From NCBI GenBank assembly GCA_902702965.1, contig CACRXP010000005.1, positions 2,894,800-2,958,799 on the forward strand: DNA of 64,000 nucleotides, in the 5' to 3' direction. The translations under genes were made by a program, and so were the position numbers. Origin of the DNA: Spirometra erinaceieuropaei (taxonomy: Eukaryota > Platyhelminthes > Cestoda > Diphyllobothriidea > Diphyllobothriidae). Numbering within the stretch: the first letter of the stretch is position 1; each line of letters starts with the position of its first letter. Shown here one piece after another: positions 12,040 through 21,390 of this stretch. The notes under the pieces were generated by a model. That model was not told the DNA's origin and did not search any database. It was given only the letters and a program-made list of their open reading frames with translations.

Positions 12040-12320
12040 CGTGTGGTCAGCTCACGATAGACCGGGTTTTTGCATAGAAGCAGAAAGTGGTCGGTCCGGA
12101 CCCCCTCTGAGTCGGCGTACCATAGAGGCCACATGATAAAGGAGCCATTGCAGTCTGATTCTCCGTCCTGAGAGGAGGACCGAGTTATCCCGTCAGTTGA
12201 CGGCATTCGGACCCACGTCTTTTAGCGAAGTGTGATAGGTTAAAAACACATCGGATTGTTTATAGTGAGGAATTACGTGGAAGTGCCATGGGGACGCACT
12301 CCCCAGAGTAGACCCCACTC
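12040..12320 (+). repeat. Dispersed repeat module B, copy 1
   Basis: Shared blocks include GTCTGATTCTCCGTCCTGAG, the GTTGACGGCATTCGGACCCA region, CACGTCTTTTAGCG, GTTTATAGTGAGGAAT and GCCATGGGGACGCA. The same blocks in the same order appear at 15.7-16.0, 28.4-28.7, 44.0-44.2, 50.9-51.1 and 52.1-52.3 kb. I see no coding potential. The family is unclassified. Confidence 0.65.
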
Positions 12321-12359
12321 GCTCTTGCACTTATAAGTTCCTCAGAACTCATATTTATC

Positions 12360-12565
12360 TTCGGGGTGGGGGTATGATTGGCTGATGAAGGCTAATAAGC
12401 CAGAAATGGCCATTCCAGTATCCCTTGTCTCTGTCGATAATACCATTCTGCCTATATCATGCGCTGCTGTGCGGCTGCTGGTTGGGCTCGAGAGACAGCC
12501 TGTGAGGCACAACGGAGCGAGTGAGTTACGTAAAAAACCATCGGTGAGCGCCCCTCTACCATTGT
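12360..12565 (+). repeat. Hammerhead-like tRNA-SINE, copy S3 (upstream unit of a dimer)
   Basis: S3 lacks the tRNA head but keeps the ribozyme-like part: stem I GATTGG (12376-12381), CTGATGA (12382-12388), GGCT-AATA-AGCC (12390-12401), GAAA (12403-12406), the palindrome ATGGCCAT (12406-12413), a T at the predicted cleavage position 12414, then CCAGTA. Its tail runs straight into the head of S4, so S3 and S4 are a head-to-tail dimer with a 311-base period. Confidence 0.85.
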
Positions 12566-12602
12566 ATATTTCCGATCGAAAACCGACAAGACAACGGGCT
12601 CG

Positions 12603-12656
12603 TGGCCCGGTGGTTAGAGGCGTGGACTTCTAAATAACAGGTCGCGAGTTCGAGCC
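12603..12656 (+). promoter_or_regulatory. Internal Pol III A and B boxes of SINE copy S4
   Basis: TGGCCCGGTGG fits the box A consensus TRGCNNARYGG with small deviations. GAGTTCGAGCC is close to the box B consensus GGTTCGANTCC. Their spacing (about 33 bases between boxes) is typical of tRNA promoters. Transcription itself is inferred. Confidence 0.6.
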
Positions 12657-12689
12657 TCGGGTGTCCCACACTTTGGGGTTGGGTATGAG

Positions 12690-12731
12690 TGGCTGAGGAC
12701 GGCTAATAAGCCAGAAATGGCCATTCCAGTC
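12690..12731 (+). ncRNA. Candidate hammerhead ribozyme core (copy S4)
   Basis: The hammerhead consensus is stem I, CUGANGA, stem II, GAAA, stem III, NUH cleavage site, stem I. Here CTGAGGA, GGCT/AGCC with an AATA loop, GAAA, the self-complementary ATGGCCAT and an ATT cleavage triplet occur in that order, and GTGG pairs with CCA(G). Against it, position 10.1/11.1, normally a G-C pair, is C against A, and stem I has one internal mismatch in this copy. The palindromic stem III would allow dimer folding. Activity is not shown. Confidence 0.5.
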
Positions 12732-12819
12732 TCCCTTGTCTTTGTCGGTAATACCATTTTGCCTATGTTTATCTTTATATTCTTTGTGCTGGGGGACGGT
12801 ATTTTTCTAACTGTAGTAG

Positions 12820-13008
12820 AGGGGCGCTCACCGATCGTTCGTACGGAACTCACTCGTCCCGTTGTGCCTTACGGGCTCTCTCTCTCAAGCCCAACCAGCA
12901 GCCGCACAGCGGCGTATGATACGGGCAGAATGTTATTACCGACAAAGATAAGGGAGACTGGGATGGCCATTTCTGGCTTATTAGCCGTCGTCAGCCAGCT
13001 TCTGACCA
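12820..13008 (-). repeat. Hammerhead-like tRNA-SINE, copy S5
   Basis: A minus-strand copy with the core CTGACGA at 12988-12994, GGCT/AGCC, GAAA and ATGGCCAT, followed by C at the cleavage position. The resulting AUC triplet is a favoured hammerhead site. The tail includes the GTAGAGGGGCGCTCACCGAT region also present downstream of S3. It lies tail to tail with S4 and has no tRNA head in the window. Confidence 0.8.
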
Positions 13009-13009
13009 C

Positions 13010-13900
13010 TTCTGCGCTGTTCGCACTGCATCTAAGTAGCTTTGTAGGAACAGATGAACAGATGCGTATCATGCAGCCCAGGAGGGACAACTTGTCGGAT
13101 GAGTTTGGCCGGTATGAAGCAGTTCAAACCATCATCATCGCGGATGTCAGAGTATTCCATATGCGCCCCTTTTGCAGCAAACAAAACAAGCGCAGTCTTC
13201 TGATAAAGCTAAATGCAAGTGCTTGCAAACTTCTTTCATCCGACTGTCTCTACTACCAAGGCGATTAGCCACATCAGAAAGTCCATTTTCAGAAAACATG
13301 TGATATTTTAATAGGTATTTTGACAGATTTATTTAATGCCCAACAGTCGGCAAATTTATAATTCTGCTAGCACCCTGGCTAGCTCAAAGCCCAGATACCC
13401 GTTTGGTCTATAAAATTTCTTTCTGACCGGCCATGAAAAGGATTCTCCAAAAGAATTTGCTCCAAGTTTACGCACTAAGTTCTGTGGGAACCGAAAATAT
13501 TATCTAACTGCCGCATTGCAAAAACTCAGCGGTCTCGGTGAGGTTTGAATCTGCTGCAGAAACGACAAGGCCTTAGTACAACGGTGGTCCTTCCAATTGA
13601 AACACTGTTTTTACATTCGAAGGTGTGGCGATGATTTTCCGGATGGGATTATACTCAGACATTTTCCTGTCTTCCTATTACCATGCCATCTTCCCCCCGA
13701 AATGCCTCACTACACTCTAGTGATTGCGTGTTTTTGTCCTATTATGCTGCAGCAATGAAGTCAAAAAACCTAGTTTTTGATGGATAAGACCACTATGCAT
13801 TTGATCCTGTACTTTGTTCATGGTATTTTAACCAAAACATTAAACCCGTCCTTACTCTCCTTATTTTATCACGAACTCCGCCTCCGTTTTTCGTTGTCAT
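13010..13900. other. Unassigned spacer
   Basis: No gene, repeat or RNA was recognised. The frame that reads from 12717 to 13268 is mostly the translated SINE pair and has no domain. Confidence 0.4.
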
Positions 13901-13909
13901 TGTCAATGC

Positions 13910-14195
<286 letters not shown>

Positions 14196-14199
14196 TTAA

Positions 14200-14570
14200 A
14201 ATCCGCATAGGAATAATGACCTAGCTGTACGTATTACCCATAGGTATCCCCATCGTCGACGAAATACCTTCTGAAATCCTCACTTCTGGCAGTCCATGCG
14301 AAGAAAACCTATCGCCCAAAAACTGCCGATTTGAGGTAGACGTGCAATTGAAATATCTGGAAGTAAATCTTACTAAGCTAAACTACTGGATTATGTAACG
14401 ACTCACCGAACAGCCAATAATGTTTGGCAGCAATTTAAGCGAGATGAACATTCGGTAGTAGTAAGCAAATCTGGAGGCTGCTGCGACAATGTTGTCATCC
14501 AGAAACTTCACTCAGTCTCGGCTTTGTGTGGAGACCGATTCATTTTCATCGCCCTTAAGCCCGCAATTCA
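14200..14570. other. Unassigned spacer
   Basis: I see no gene, RNA or recognisable repeat between the microsatellite and the telomere-like TIR element. Confidence 0.4.
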
Positions 14571-14575
14571 ATCGG

Positions 14576-14862
14576 ATCTTATTTTGCAGCCGCACCTGCA
14601 GTGGACAAGCGCCAGCCGCATGTCATACGGGACTGGTGATAATAGAGGTTTAACACTAACCCCTAACCCTTATTATAACCCCTAACACTAACCGCTAACC
14701 ACAACACTAACCCTCACTTTAACCCTTAAGTCTAACCCAAACCCCTGACCCCAACCTCTGACCCTAACCACCGATACTAACCCATAACCCTGACCCATAA
14801 CACTAACCTCTAACCCTAACCACTAACCCTAACCCATAACAGGTGCGGCTACGAAATAAGAT
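14576..14862. mobile_element. TIR element T1 with degenerate telomere-like core
   Basis: The left end TCTTATTTTGCAGCCGCACC is the near-perfect inverse of the right end GGTGCGGCTACGAAATAAGA. Between them (about 14655-14840) is an irregular CCCTAA/CCCTAAC-type array. The left subterminal block includes CATGTCATACGGGACTGGTG and AATAGAGGTTT, which also appear inverted in T3. No open reading frame fits a transposase, so this looks like a non-autonomous, MITE-like unit of 287 bases. Confidence 0.75.
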
Positions 14863-14869
14863 TTTACCC

Positions 14870-15470
14870 GGAATTTTTTTCATAGGTACAACGCAGTCTA
14901 CAAATTTTATCTCTCTTACAGGAAATTAAGTCATTTTTCGAAATCCATACGCGGCAGATTAGTCGGTGAATTGTCCCATTCAACACACGTTGAACCCCTC
15001 ACTTATTGCTCCACCTGTGCTTGGTCCTTATCGCTGTACGTCCTAACAATAATGATCTCACCTGGAGGACAGCGTTGCGTAACAAGAGCCACTGGGTGTC
15101 TGAACCGCCTTTGGGCACCTGTCAGCTGTCCCCGTAGATCCTAAGTGCCGCCTGTGCTCAGGACCCTTACGGATTTCTCACTGCCCACGCTCCCTCTACT
15201 CATCTCCGAGCGGGGCACTTAACGAGGGGGGGAGGGCAGGCTGGCTAGGTGACATATTGCTCCAGTTTTCAGCGGAGTGCTACACAGGGGTGTTCATTGT
15301 ATCCTCTAGTTTCCATGGCGTTCCCTCCACTCTGCCCACGTTCAGGCCATTCTCGGCGGACGATCGGAGCAGCTGCGTAATATCTGTCCTTGCTGGTGAT
15401 AGATCCTATAAACACTTATAAGGTATGCTGCGCAGGAAGGAGATTGAAACTAGAACTACTACGCTCATGT
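14870..15470. other. Unassigned spacer
   Basis: No gene or repeat family was recognised. GC content is somewhat higher than in the left part of the window. Short frames have no domain. Confidence 0.4.
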
Positions 15471-15479
15471 AGAAGGTAA

Positions 15480-16080
15480 GTTTGACTTGCCAGTTCGGCC
15501 GACGCGAACGGCGATTCCCCGCAACACGGCGGGCGCAGGGACGATGACTTGCACGCAAACTAGTTTATAGTGATAGGGAACTTGTGCGGCATCTACCGCG
15601 ATCCCTCGCATCTCACCCATTCGGGCTCAGTGTAAAGGAGGAGTCGGAGACGGGTGAAAGCTAAACAGCCCATATGCACTTGCCACATTCGCCTGGTTCG
15701 TCCACGATGGGTGTCGTTTTAACGGAAACAAGAAATGGTCGATCCGGAGCCCGTCTGAATGGGAGTGCTATAGAGGTTACATTAGTAGGGAGCCACTGCT
15801 ACCTGACTACCCGGCCTGAGAGGAGGACTAAGTTAGCCCGTCATATATGGCAGCCTTCACAGCCACGAATTTTAGCGCGTCAGGTTGTTTATAGTGAGGA
15901 ATAAGCGTCGAAGTGCCGTGGGGACGACTTCCGATAGATCCCACTCTATCTCCCCTCTCATGTGCTGGCTGAAAGGGCTGTAACAGCCCGTCTCTGTGTT
16001 TGCCGTACACGCCGTGATCCACTGCACAACACTCCAGGTTTTCACACAAAGGCTCGGTGGACGGCCCGCTTCCCACAAGC
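15480..16080 (+). repeat. Dispersed repeat modules U (part, inverted) and B, copy 2
   Basis: 15540-15600 carries CAAACTAGTTTATAGTGATA and the GCATCTACCGC region, the reverse complement of module U at 37.55 kb. From 15620 onward it continues as module B (TAAACAGCCC, CGTCCACGATGGGTGTCG, GGTCGATCCGG, CCTGAGAGGAGGACTAAG, TTTTAGCGCG, GTTTATAGTGAGGAATAAG). So U and B are joined in one composite repeat. Confidence 0.65.
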
Positions 16081-16207
16081 GTGAGAAAGCTTGATATAAT
16101 GCATTCGCCTCAAACGTATCAATCTACTCGCCGGTCTTGCATGCTACTGCCCATCTGGACGACCTCCGAGGGAGTAATGAGCATTTGCGAAGGAATCTTT
16201 TTGGGTA

Positions 16208-16766
16208 GGATGTGGTCGTGTAGCCGCACCTGATGGACATAATACTATCGACCTGCTTAATTATTTTGAGTTGGTGTCGTTGTGCTGGCATGGTGTCACT
16301 GTGCGTTGCGGTGTGTGTTCTGTTGGCGACCTTGTTTCTTTGTTGCCGTGTCTACCTTTTTGGCCCGATGCCGATGATCCTTTTTCACTTTCGGCCTGTC
16401 GTCTCCATTTAACACTCGCGTTGGATGTTTCAGGATTAGGGTTTACGGCTGCGGTTAAGGGTTAGGGCTAAGGCTTAGGGTTAGGTTTAGTGGTTAGGGC
16501 TAGCGTTAGGACTTAGAGTTAGGGTTCAGAGTCAGGGCAAGGGGGTTAGGGCTTAGGGTTCGGAATTTGGGTTGGAGTTAGGGAAACTATTTTCGATCTT
16601 CTCTAAGTAAAACAGCGCATTGCCAAGACCTTTTCCTTGGCATGCAATTACTTAACCTCGTCGCTTGTGCGTTCACCGGCTCCACCTGTAAAAACCTCTA
16701 TTACCGCCGGTCCCGTATTACAGGTGGCTGAGACATGCCTACCCAGCTGCGGCCATAAAACCACAT
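16208..16766. mobile_element. TIR element T3 (longer relative of T1)
   Basis: The left end GTCGTGTAGCCGCACCTG resembles the TIR of T1. The right side carries AAACCTCTATTACCGCCGGT then CCCGTATTACA and GTGGCTG, the reverse complement of the left subterminal block of T1. A degenerate TTAGGG tract occupies 16430-16580. A further spacer of about 200 bases at the left contains no recognised sequence. Boundaries are approximate. Confidence 0.55.
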
Positions 16767-16769
16767 CTG

Positions 16770-17490
16770 ACTGCGTTTTGAACAGATCTGAGTCAGATGG
16801 ACGCATTTTTTGAACGAATTAGTACAGCAGGTGGTCGGTAAGGATTAAGTATGTGAGCGGGATAAGGGAGAACTGTCTACTATATTTTTCGACAAAGGTG
16901 TTGGTCTGCGGAGTTCTTGGTCGGTCCTTCGTCGGTGGGAGGACAATTGTTGACCTGTACCGCTCGAGGAGCCGGCACGACTGAAATATCTACATTGGTT
17001 CATGGTTCACACACCCACACGTCATATTTTAGTAAGAGGAAAGCTGTATTTTAAAAAAGAGTTCGGCGTGGAGAGCAATCAGGTAGTAAAAAATGGTAAA
17101 TGGAATACATACTTCTGCCGGTAGAGCAGGAGTATTAAAACGCTGGTGAGTTCGTTAAGGAACAGTTGGCATTTCCTTACCCCGCGCATAAACTTACTTT
17201 TTGCCAGATGGCTTAACATGTGAAGTGCCGTGGTCGAAATCTGAATGTCATAACTTTGGCATTCTTTTTAAGAATAGTCGTTTTTCTCACTGCTGTAAAG
17301 CCTTGGGAAAGCAGTTTGGATGGATTTTGCGTCGTAGAGACTTTATTTTGATAATTCATGACATTTCATGAGTTATAACAACTGCTGTATGTCTCCGAGA
17401 GGACGGACACGAGGTCCCCGAAGAACATAAAACATGCGTGCAGCATTCATACAGTCACTGGGAAAACTTCCGTTTCACCATTCCGCGTGG
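16770..17490. other. Unassigned spacer
   Basis: No coding or structural feature was recognised between T3 and foldback F2. Confidence 0.4.
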
Positions 17491-17500
17491 TTTGGGTTTA

Positions 17501-18370
17501 CAGTGCGTGACCGGCCTCATGAAATATTGGCGAAAATTCTGGAATGCGTTTCCGATTAGTAAGGATTACTTAAGTGGGGTTGTTATATTGATTATCATAC
17601 AGTATAACCCTATAACATTTCGAACTCGCCAGGATGTCGGCTATTGAGTGCACCTCTTTTTAACAGAAAACATGCACAAAAATATGTTTTTTGCTAATTT
17701 GGTAGGAAATCGCATTGTCTTAATATTTTTTGCCCAAAGAAAGTGTGTATTTAGGTTTTAAGAAAGTTTATAATTGTGAGATTTTTAAGACCTTGCGATG
17801 TCCATGCATGCGGGACAGCACATGTCCGTTTACTAATGCTACTCATGAAATGTACAAAACAATCCGGATTCATTGCAAAATTTCATGAACTCTATGTGGT
17901 ATCTTCTTAAAGGCATGCGCGGAAAGCATGTACCTTGTAGAGTGAAAGTCCTAAACGCTGACGCAATGACAGATCAGGTTGAAAATTAATCGGGATTTGG
18001 GAAACATTTTTTAAAACCTAAATGCGCACTTTGTTTGTGCATAAAATATTAAGCCAATGTGATTGCCTACCAAATAAACAAAAGTAAGCATATTTTTGTG
18101 CATTTTTTCTGTAAAATATATTTGGATTTATAAAACTATCGAAAATCGATAGGAAAAATGCATGCTACTTAAGTAGTCTTTTTTACCGAGTGTGATTTCT
18201 GCTGGAGGTCAAAAGAGGTGCATTCAAAAGCCGACACCCTGGCGAGTTCGAAAGGTTATAGGACTATGCTATATGCTAATCAGTATAACAACCCCATTTA
18301 AGTAATCCTTTTTAATCGGAAACGCATTCCAGAATTTTGGCCAACATTGAATGAGATCAGTCACGCACTG
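17501..18370. mobile_element. Foldback element F2
   Basis: The left arm begins CAGTGCGTGACCGGCCTCAT and the right arm ends with the inverse, ATGAGATCAGTCACGCACTG. Arms pair through the blocks GGAATGCGTTTCCGATTA and TTAATCGGAAACGCATTCCA and through TGCACAAAAATATG and its inverse. The left arm has lost about 100 bases relative to F5. The core has no transposase. The ends are consistent with a TA target at the left. Confidence 0.85.
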
Positions 18371-18379
18371 CATTTTGAA

Positions 18380-18970
18380 CGACTTAAAAGTGTAGCCTTC
18401 TTTCGGCTGAAACGGCATTGCCGTCAACGAGTAGAAAACAGTCATGAATGGCCCCACTGTTTGTGGAGGCTTCAGAGTTTGACATCCCGCCAGACGATTA
18501 CATTCCTATGTTATTCTATGCCTACACCGATTGGCAAACATTGAATTTGTCAGCCTTTTTGATCAATCTACCCACCCCCCCTCGCAGAAAGGAGGTGAAA
18601 GCCAAGTCCGAACACAAATGTCTGCTCAAGACATTGGTGAGGGGAGGGGGGGGGGTTTGACGTTGACTGTGGTACACTACAATGAAGTGTTCCAAAATCA
18701 GGAGTCAGGCGATCAGAATTGAAAGGACAGTATTTGTTGGTTGGGAGCGCATAAGCGGCATTTGGCAGGATTGTGTAAGTGACCTGAAGGCCAGCCGGGT
18801 GAATGCCTGACCAGACAGTCACATTTACGAAGGTTTTGTAACCTTGGTGAAGGTTAGATGTTCCACATCTGTCCAGGTACTTACACAAACCACTGACCAA
18901 GATGTGAACCACACAATATACACACTGGAAAGCCTTCGCCTCTGGACCAAAATAAAATCTACGTATTGCC
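18380..18970. other. Unassigned spacer with G-rich run
   Basis: Between F2 and F3 there is a GGGGAGGGGGGGGGG run near 18642-18657. A minus-strand frame of 170 codons (18568-19080) crosses it and enters the F3 repeat. It has no domain and is probably fortuitous. Confidence 0.4.
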
Positions 18971-18974
18971 CAAA

Positions 18975-19498
18975 TCCACTGCTTAATTTTATGAACCTCA
19001 TATGGTCTCCTCTTAACACCGTAGAGAAATGCATGCAATATTGTTAACTTTACAAGCCACATTCGTAAATGCAGATACATGACGTTTCATGAACGGCCAT
19101 TTAACGGTATCAAAAAATCTCACAATTAGAGACTTTTAAAACCGAATTATACCTTTCCTTCGAGCACAAAATTAGAAGAAAACGTAATTTTCTACCTAAT
19201 TAGCTAAAGAATGAATATTTTATGCATGTTCTCCATGAAACATAAATTAATCTCCAAGGGCGTCGAAAATCAAAAAGAAAATTTCATGGTACATAAGTAG
19301 TCATTTTTTACAGAGTGTGGTTTTTGCATGAAGCCGAAGAGAAGTTCTTTCGAAAGCCGACACCCTGAGGTAACTGGATCATCATAGATTTATGCTGCAT
19401 CATGATTAGTTTTACAACACTACGTAATTTATCTTTTCGAAACGAGAACGCATTTCGAAATTTTGGTTGACATTTCATGAGTTAGCACATCTACTGTA
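18975..19498. mobile_element. Foldback element F3 (core plus right arm only)
   Basis: Starts in the core (TTTTATGAACCTCATATGGT) and proceeds through GTTAACTTTACAAGCCACAT into the right arm, ending CATTTCATGAGTTAGCACAT then CTACTGTA. It belongs to the F6 subfamily, to which the core and the CTTTCGAAAGCCG block match best. The left arm is missing. Confidence 0.8.
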
Positions 19499-19509
19499 AG
19501 TACAGCCGT

Positions 19510-20650
19510 GGTCATCTTGTAGGTCGAGGTGCACCTGCCGAAGAAGATGATGGCGATCCAGTGCATAATATTGGAACCCCGGCTCGCGTATTGATGGCCC
19601 GTGGGCCTTTGGTTTGTGTCAGTGTTCCGATGTCATGTACTTCTATCTACACACTCGAAATGCAATTACGCTGATCCCTATCATTGAACGCTAAGTAGAC
19701 GCAGGTTCAACGATGCATTAGTACGAATGGCCAGCTTACTGGTGACTTAACAAGGCCGGATACGCTCACAGAACCGTAAATCGCCGGGGAAATTACGTTG
19801 ATCCAAATACCGCGAATCTAAGAGACTTTGTTAGACAGTTCGATTCAGATTTTGAGAAAAAAATCGCGAAGTTCCACAGCATTTACTTGGAAGGTACTTG
19901 AATGAATCCTGTTGGTGTCTTTGGAAGAGAGATAAATACCACTCCGTGGAAGTCCTACGCGACATTAAAGAGTATTTGTTGCTTAGTTGGTATTATATGA
20001 CTCGGGTTTAATTTTTGAAATATAGAAGGTGCATTTTTAATCTGATTCTGATTTTTGACCTGTTCCTATTAGGGTAGGAATCGCGCTATGGTAGAACACA
20101 GATGACAGGGATCGATTTATAGTAGCAGCCAGTTTCCTTTCTTTTACATGAAACCGCAACCTGGGAGTCTCCTGCCTAGACGATCTGGCTGCGCGCGTGC
20201 CACTAATTTATCATTGTCTACCAAAGGCCTCTCATTTATCTGCCGACCGCATAGTGAGACGTGATCCCTACTCCTGATAATGCTGATTTCGGGACTCATG
20301 CATCTATCAGCGTCGCTGATCCTCTCCTCCCTTCTCCCGGGCGTGTTTTACCGGTGCTAGCGACAACACACAGTTGGGTAATTGAAAGACGGTTTCGAAT
20401 GAACAACGTCAAGGCGCAGGTCCCCCGGGGGAGTCGCGTAGGCAGCCTTGAGAAACGGGGCGATAACGTCCCCCACCCATTTGGATGCCTTTTGTCTGCT
20501 GATAGGTCGGTCATTCCGCAGAAAGTTGAACTTTCATGGGTCGTGACAGGTGAACATGAGGGACTGGTGTTATCGAGTGTCCGGAGAGTGAACGTAAGTT
20601 AAGATACGTGACTGCAGGGAAGGACAATGTGCTAGGCAAAGACGCTAAAT
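19510..20650. other. Unassigned spacer
   Basis: No gene recognised. A plus-strand frame of 113 codons at 20261-20602 and its antisense are open together. Neither has a recognisable motif. Confidence 0.4.
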
Positions 20651-20689
20651 GACTTCAGTCATTTCGGATTTTCGGACAGTTGTTAAGAT

Positions 20690-20842
20690 GCTTTGGAATC
20701 CACTGCGAGTGGAGTAGTTTGGAATAATTCACTTTGACCCAACTGTGAAAAACTCGGTACCTTGGTGGGATTCGGACCCATGACAGCAAGGGGAGGCTTT
20801 AGTGCAACCAACGCTCCAACCATCTGAGCTACGAGGCCCCAC
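20690..20842 (-). repeat. tRNA-derived SINE (second family), minus copy
   Basis: The reverse strand reads GGGGCCTCGTAGCTCAGATG (box A region) and later GGGTCCGAATCCC (box B). It then has a family-specific tail containing CACAGTTGGGTCAAAGTGAA and TTATTCCAAACTA. The anticodon stem is weak and the variable region long, so it is a SINE head and not a working tRNA gene. A partner copy lies in opposite orientation at 21173. Confidence 0.75.
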
Positions 20843-21017
20843 CAGAAGCGAATTTAATCATATTTGCGTCAAATTTACCCGCCCAACTTTTTTCAACATC
20901 TGGATTCCACCAAATCTGATACAGTAAACTGACTGTCCAAGCAGGATTTCCTAGGTAATACATCTAGAATCCACCAGATGACTACCAGGCTCACGTAATT
21001 CCTAGGTGTTATGGCAA

Positions 21018-21066
21018 ATTTCAAATAATTCACTTTAACGCAACTGTTAAAAACTCGGTGCCTCGG
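21018..21066 (-). repeat. Second-family SINE, tail-only fragment
   Basis: AAATAATTCACTTTAACGCA then ACTGTTAAAAACTCGGTGCC repeats the tail seen at 20727-20762 and, inverted, at 21263-21295. No tRNA-like head follows. Confidence 0.65.
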
Positions 21067-21095
21067 ATAATCGAAAGGAGAACGATCGGGAGGGA

Positions 21096-21140
21096 AGGAG
21101 GAAGAGGAAGAGGAGGAGGAGGAGGAGGAGGAGGAGGAGG
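21096..21140. repeat. (GAG)n microsatellite
   Basis: Imperfect then perfect GAG/GGA triplets, about 15 units. Confidence 0.9.
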
Positions 21141-21172
21141 GATGATGTTGTGATTGAACTCGCGTCATTTAG

Positions 21173-21320
21173 TGGTGCCTCGTAGATCAGCTGGTTAGAG
21201 CGTTGGCTGTACTAAAGCCTCCCCTTGTTGTCGTGGGTTCGAATCCCACGAAGATTCCGCGTTTTTCACAGTTGGGTCAAGGTGAATTATTTGAAATCTG
21301 CTACAACACCTCGAAATAGT
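21173..21320 (+). repeat. tRNA-derived SINE (second family), plus copy
   Basis: The head reads GTGCCTCGTAGATCAGCTGG (box A region) and GGGTTCGAATCCCACGAAG (box B), followed by CACAGTTGGGTCAAGGTGAA and TTATTTGAAAT. It is inverted relative to the copy at 20690-20842. The anticodon loop would read GTACTAA with only four good stem pairs. Confidence 0.75.
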
Positions 21321-21390
21321 TTGGAATAGTCGGGTTGACGTTAAGAGTTTGCAATTTGCCTCAGAACAGATCAACTGTAAAGGGGACTAT

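Larger units (their letters stand above)
12596..12775 (+). repeat. Hammerhead-like tRNA-SINE, copy S4 (complete head)
   Basis: The head has a Pol III box A (TGGCCCGGTGG, 12603-12613) and box B (GAGTTCGAGCC, 12646-12656). The ribozyme-like core follows: CTGAGGA (12693-12699), GGCT-AATA-AGCC, GAAA (12714-12717), ATGGCCAT, and predicted cleavage after 12725. The tRNA similarity extends over about 75 bases, but acceptor pairing is poor, so this is a tRNA-derived SINE head and not a tRNA gene. Confidence 0.85.

Noticed and set aside
12717..13268. 183-codon plus-strand frame
   Set aside because: It is mostly the translation of SINE copies S4 and S5.
18568..19080. 170-codon minus-strand frame
   Set aside because: It runs across a G-run and into the foldback element F3, so it is not a coherent gene.
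20751..20842. Functional tRNA gene on the minus strand
   Set aside because: Boxes A and B are present, but the anticodon stem is weak, the variable region is too long and a shared SINE tail follows.
21173..21260. Functional tRNA gene on the plus strand
   Set aside because: It has the same defects as the inverted partner copy and is followed by the same repeat tail.
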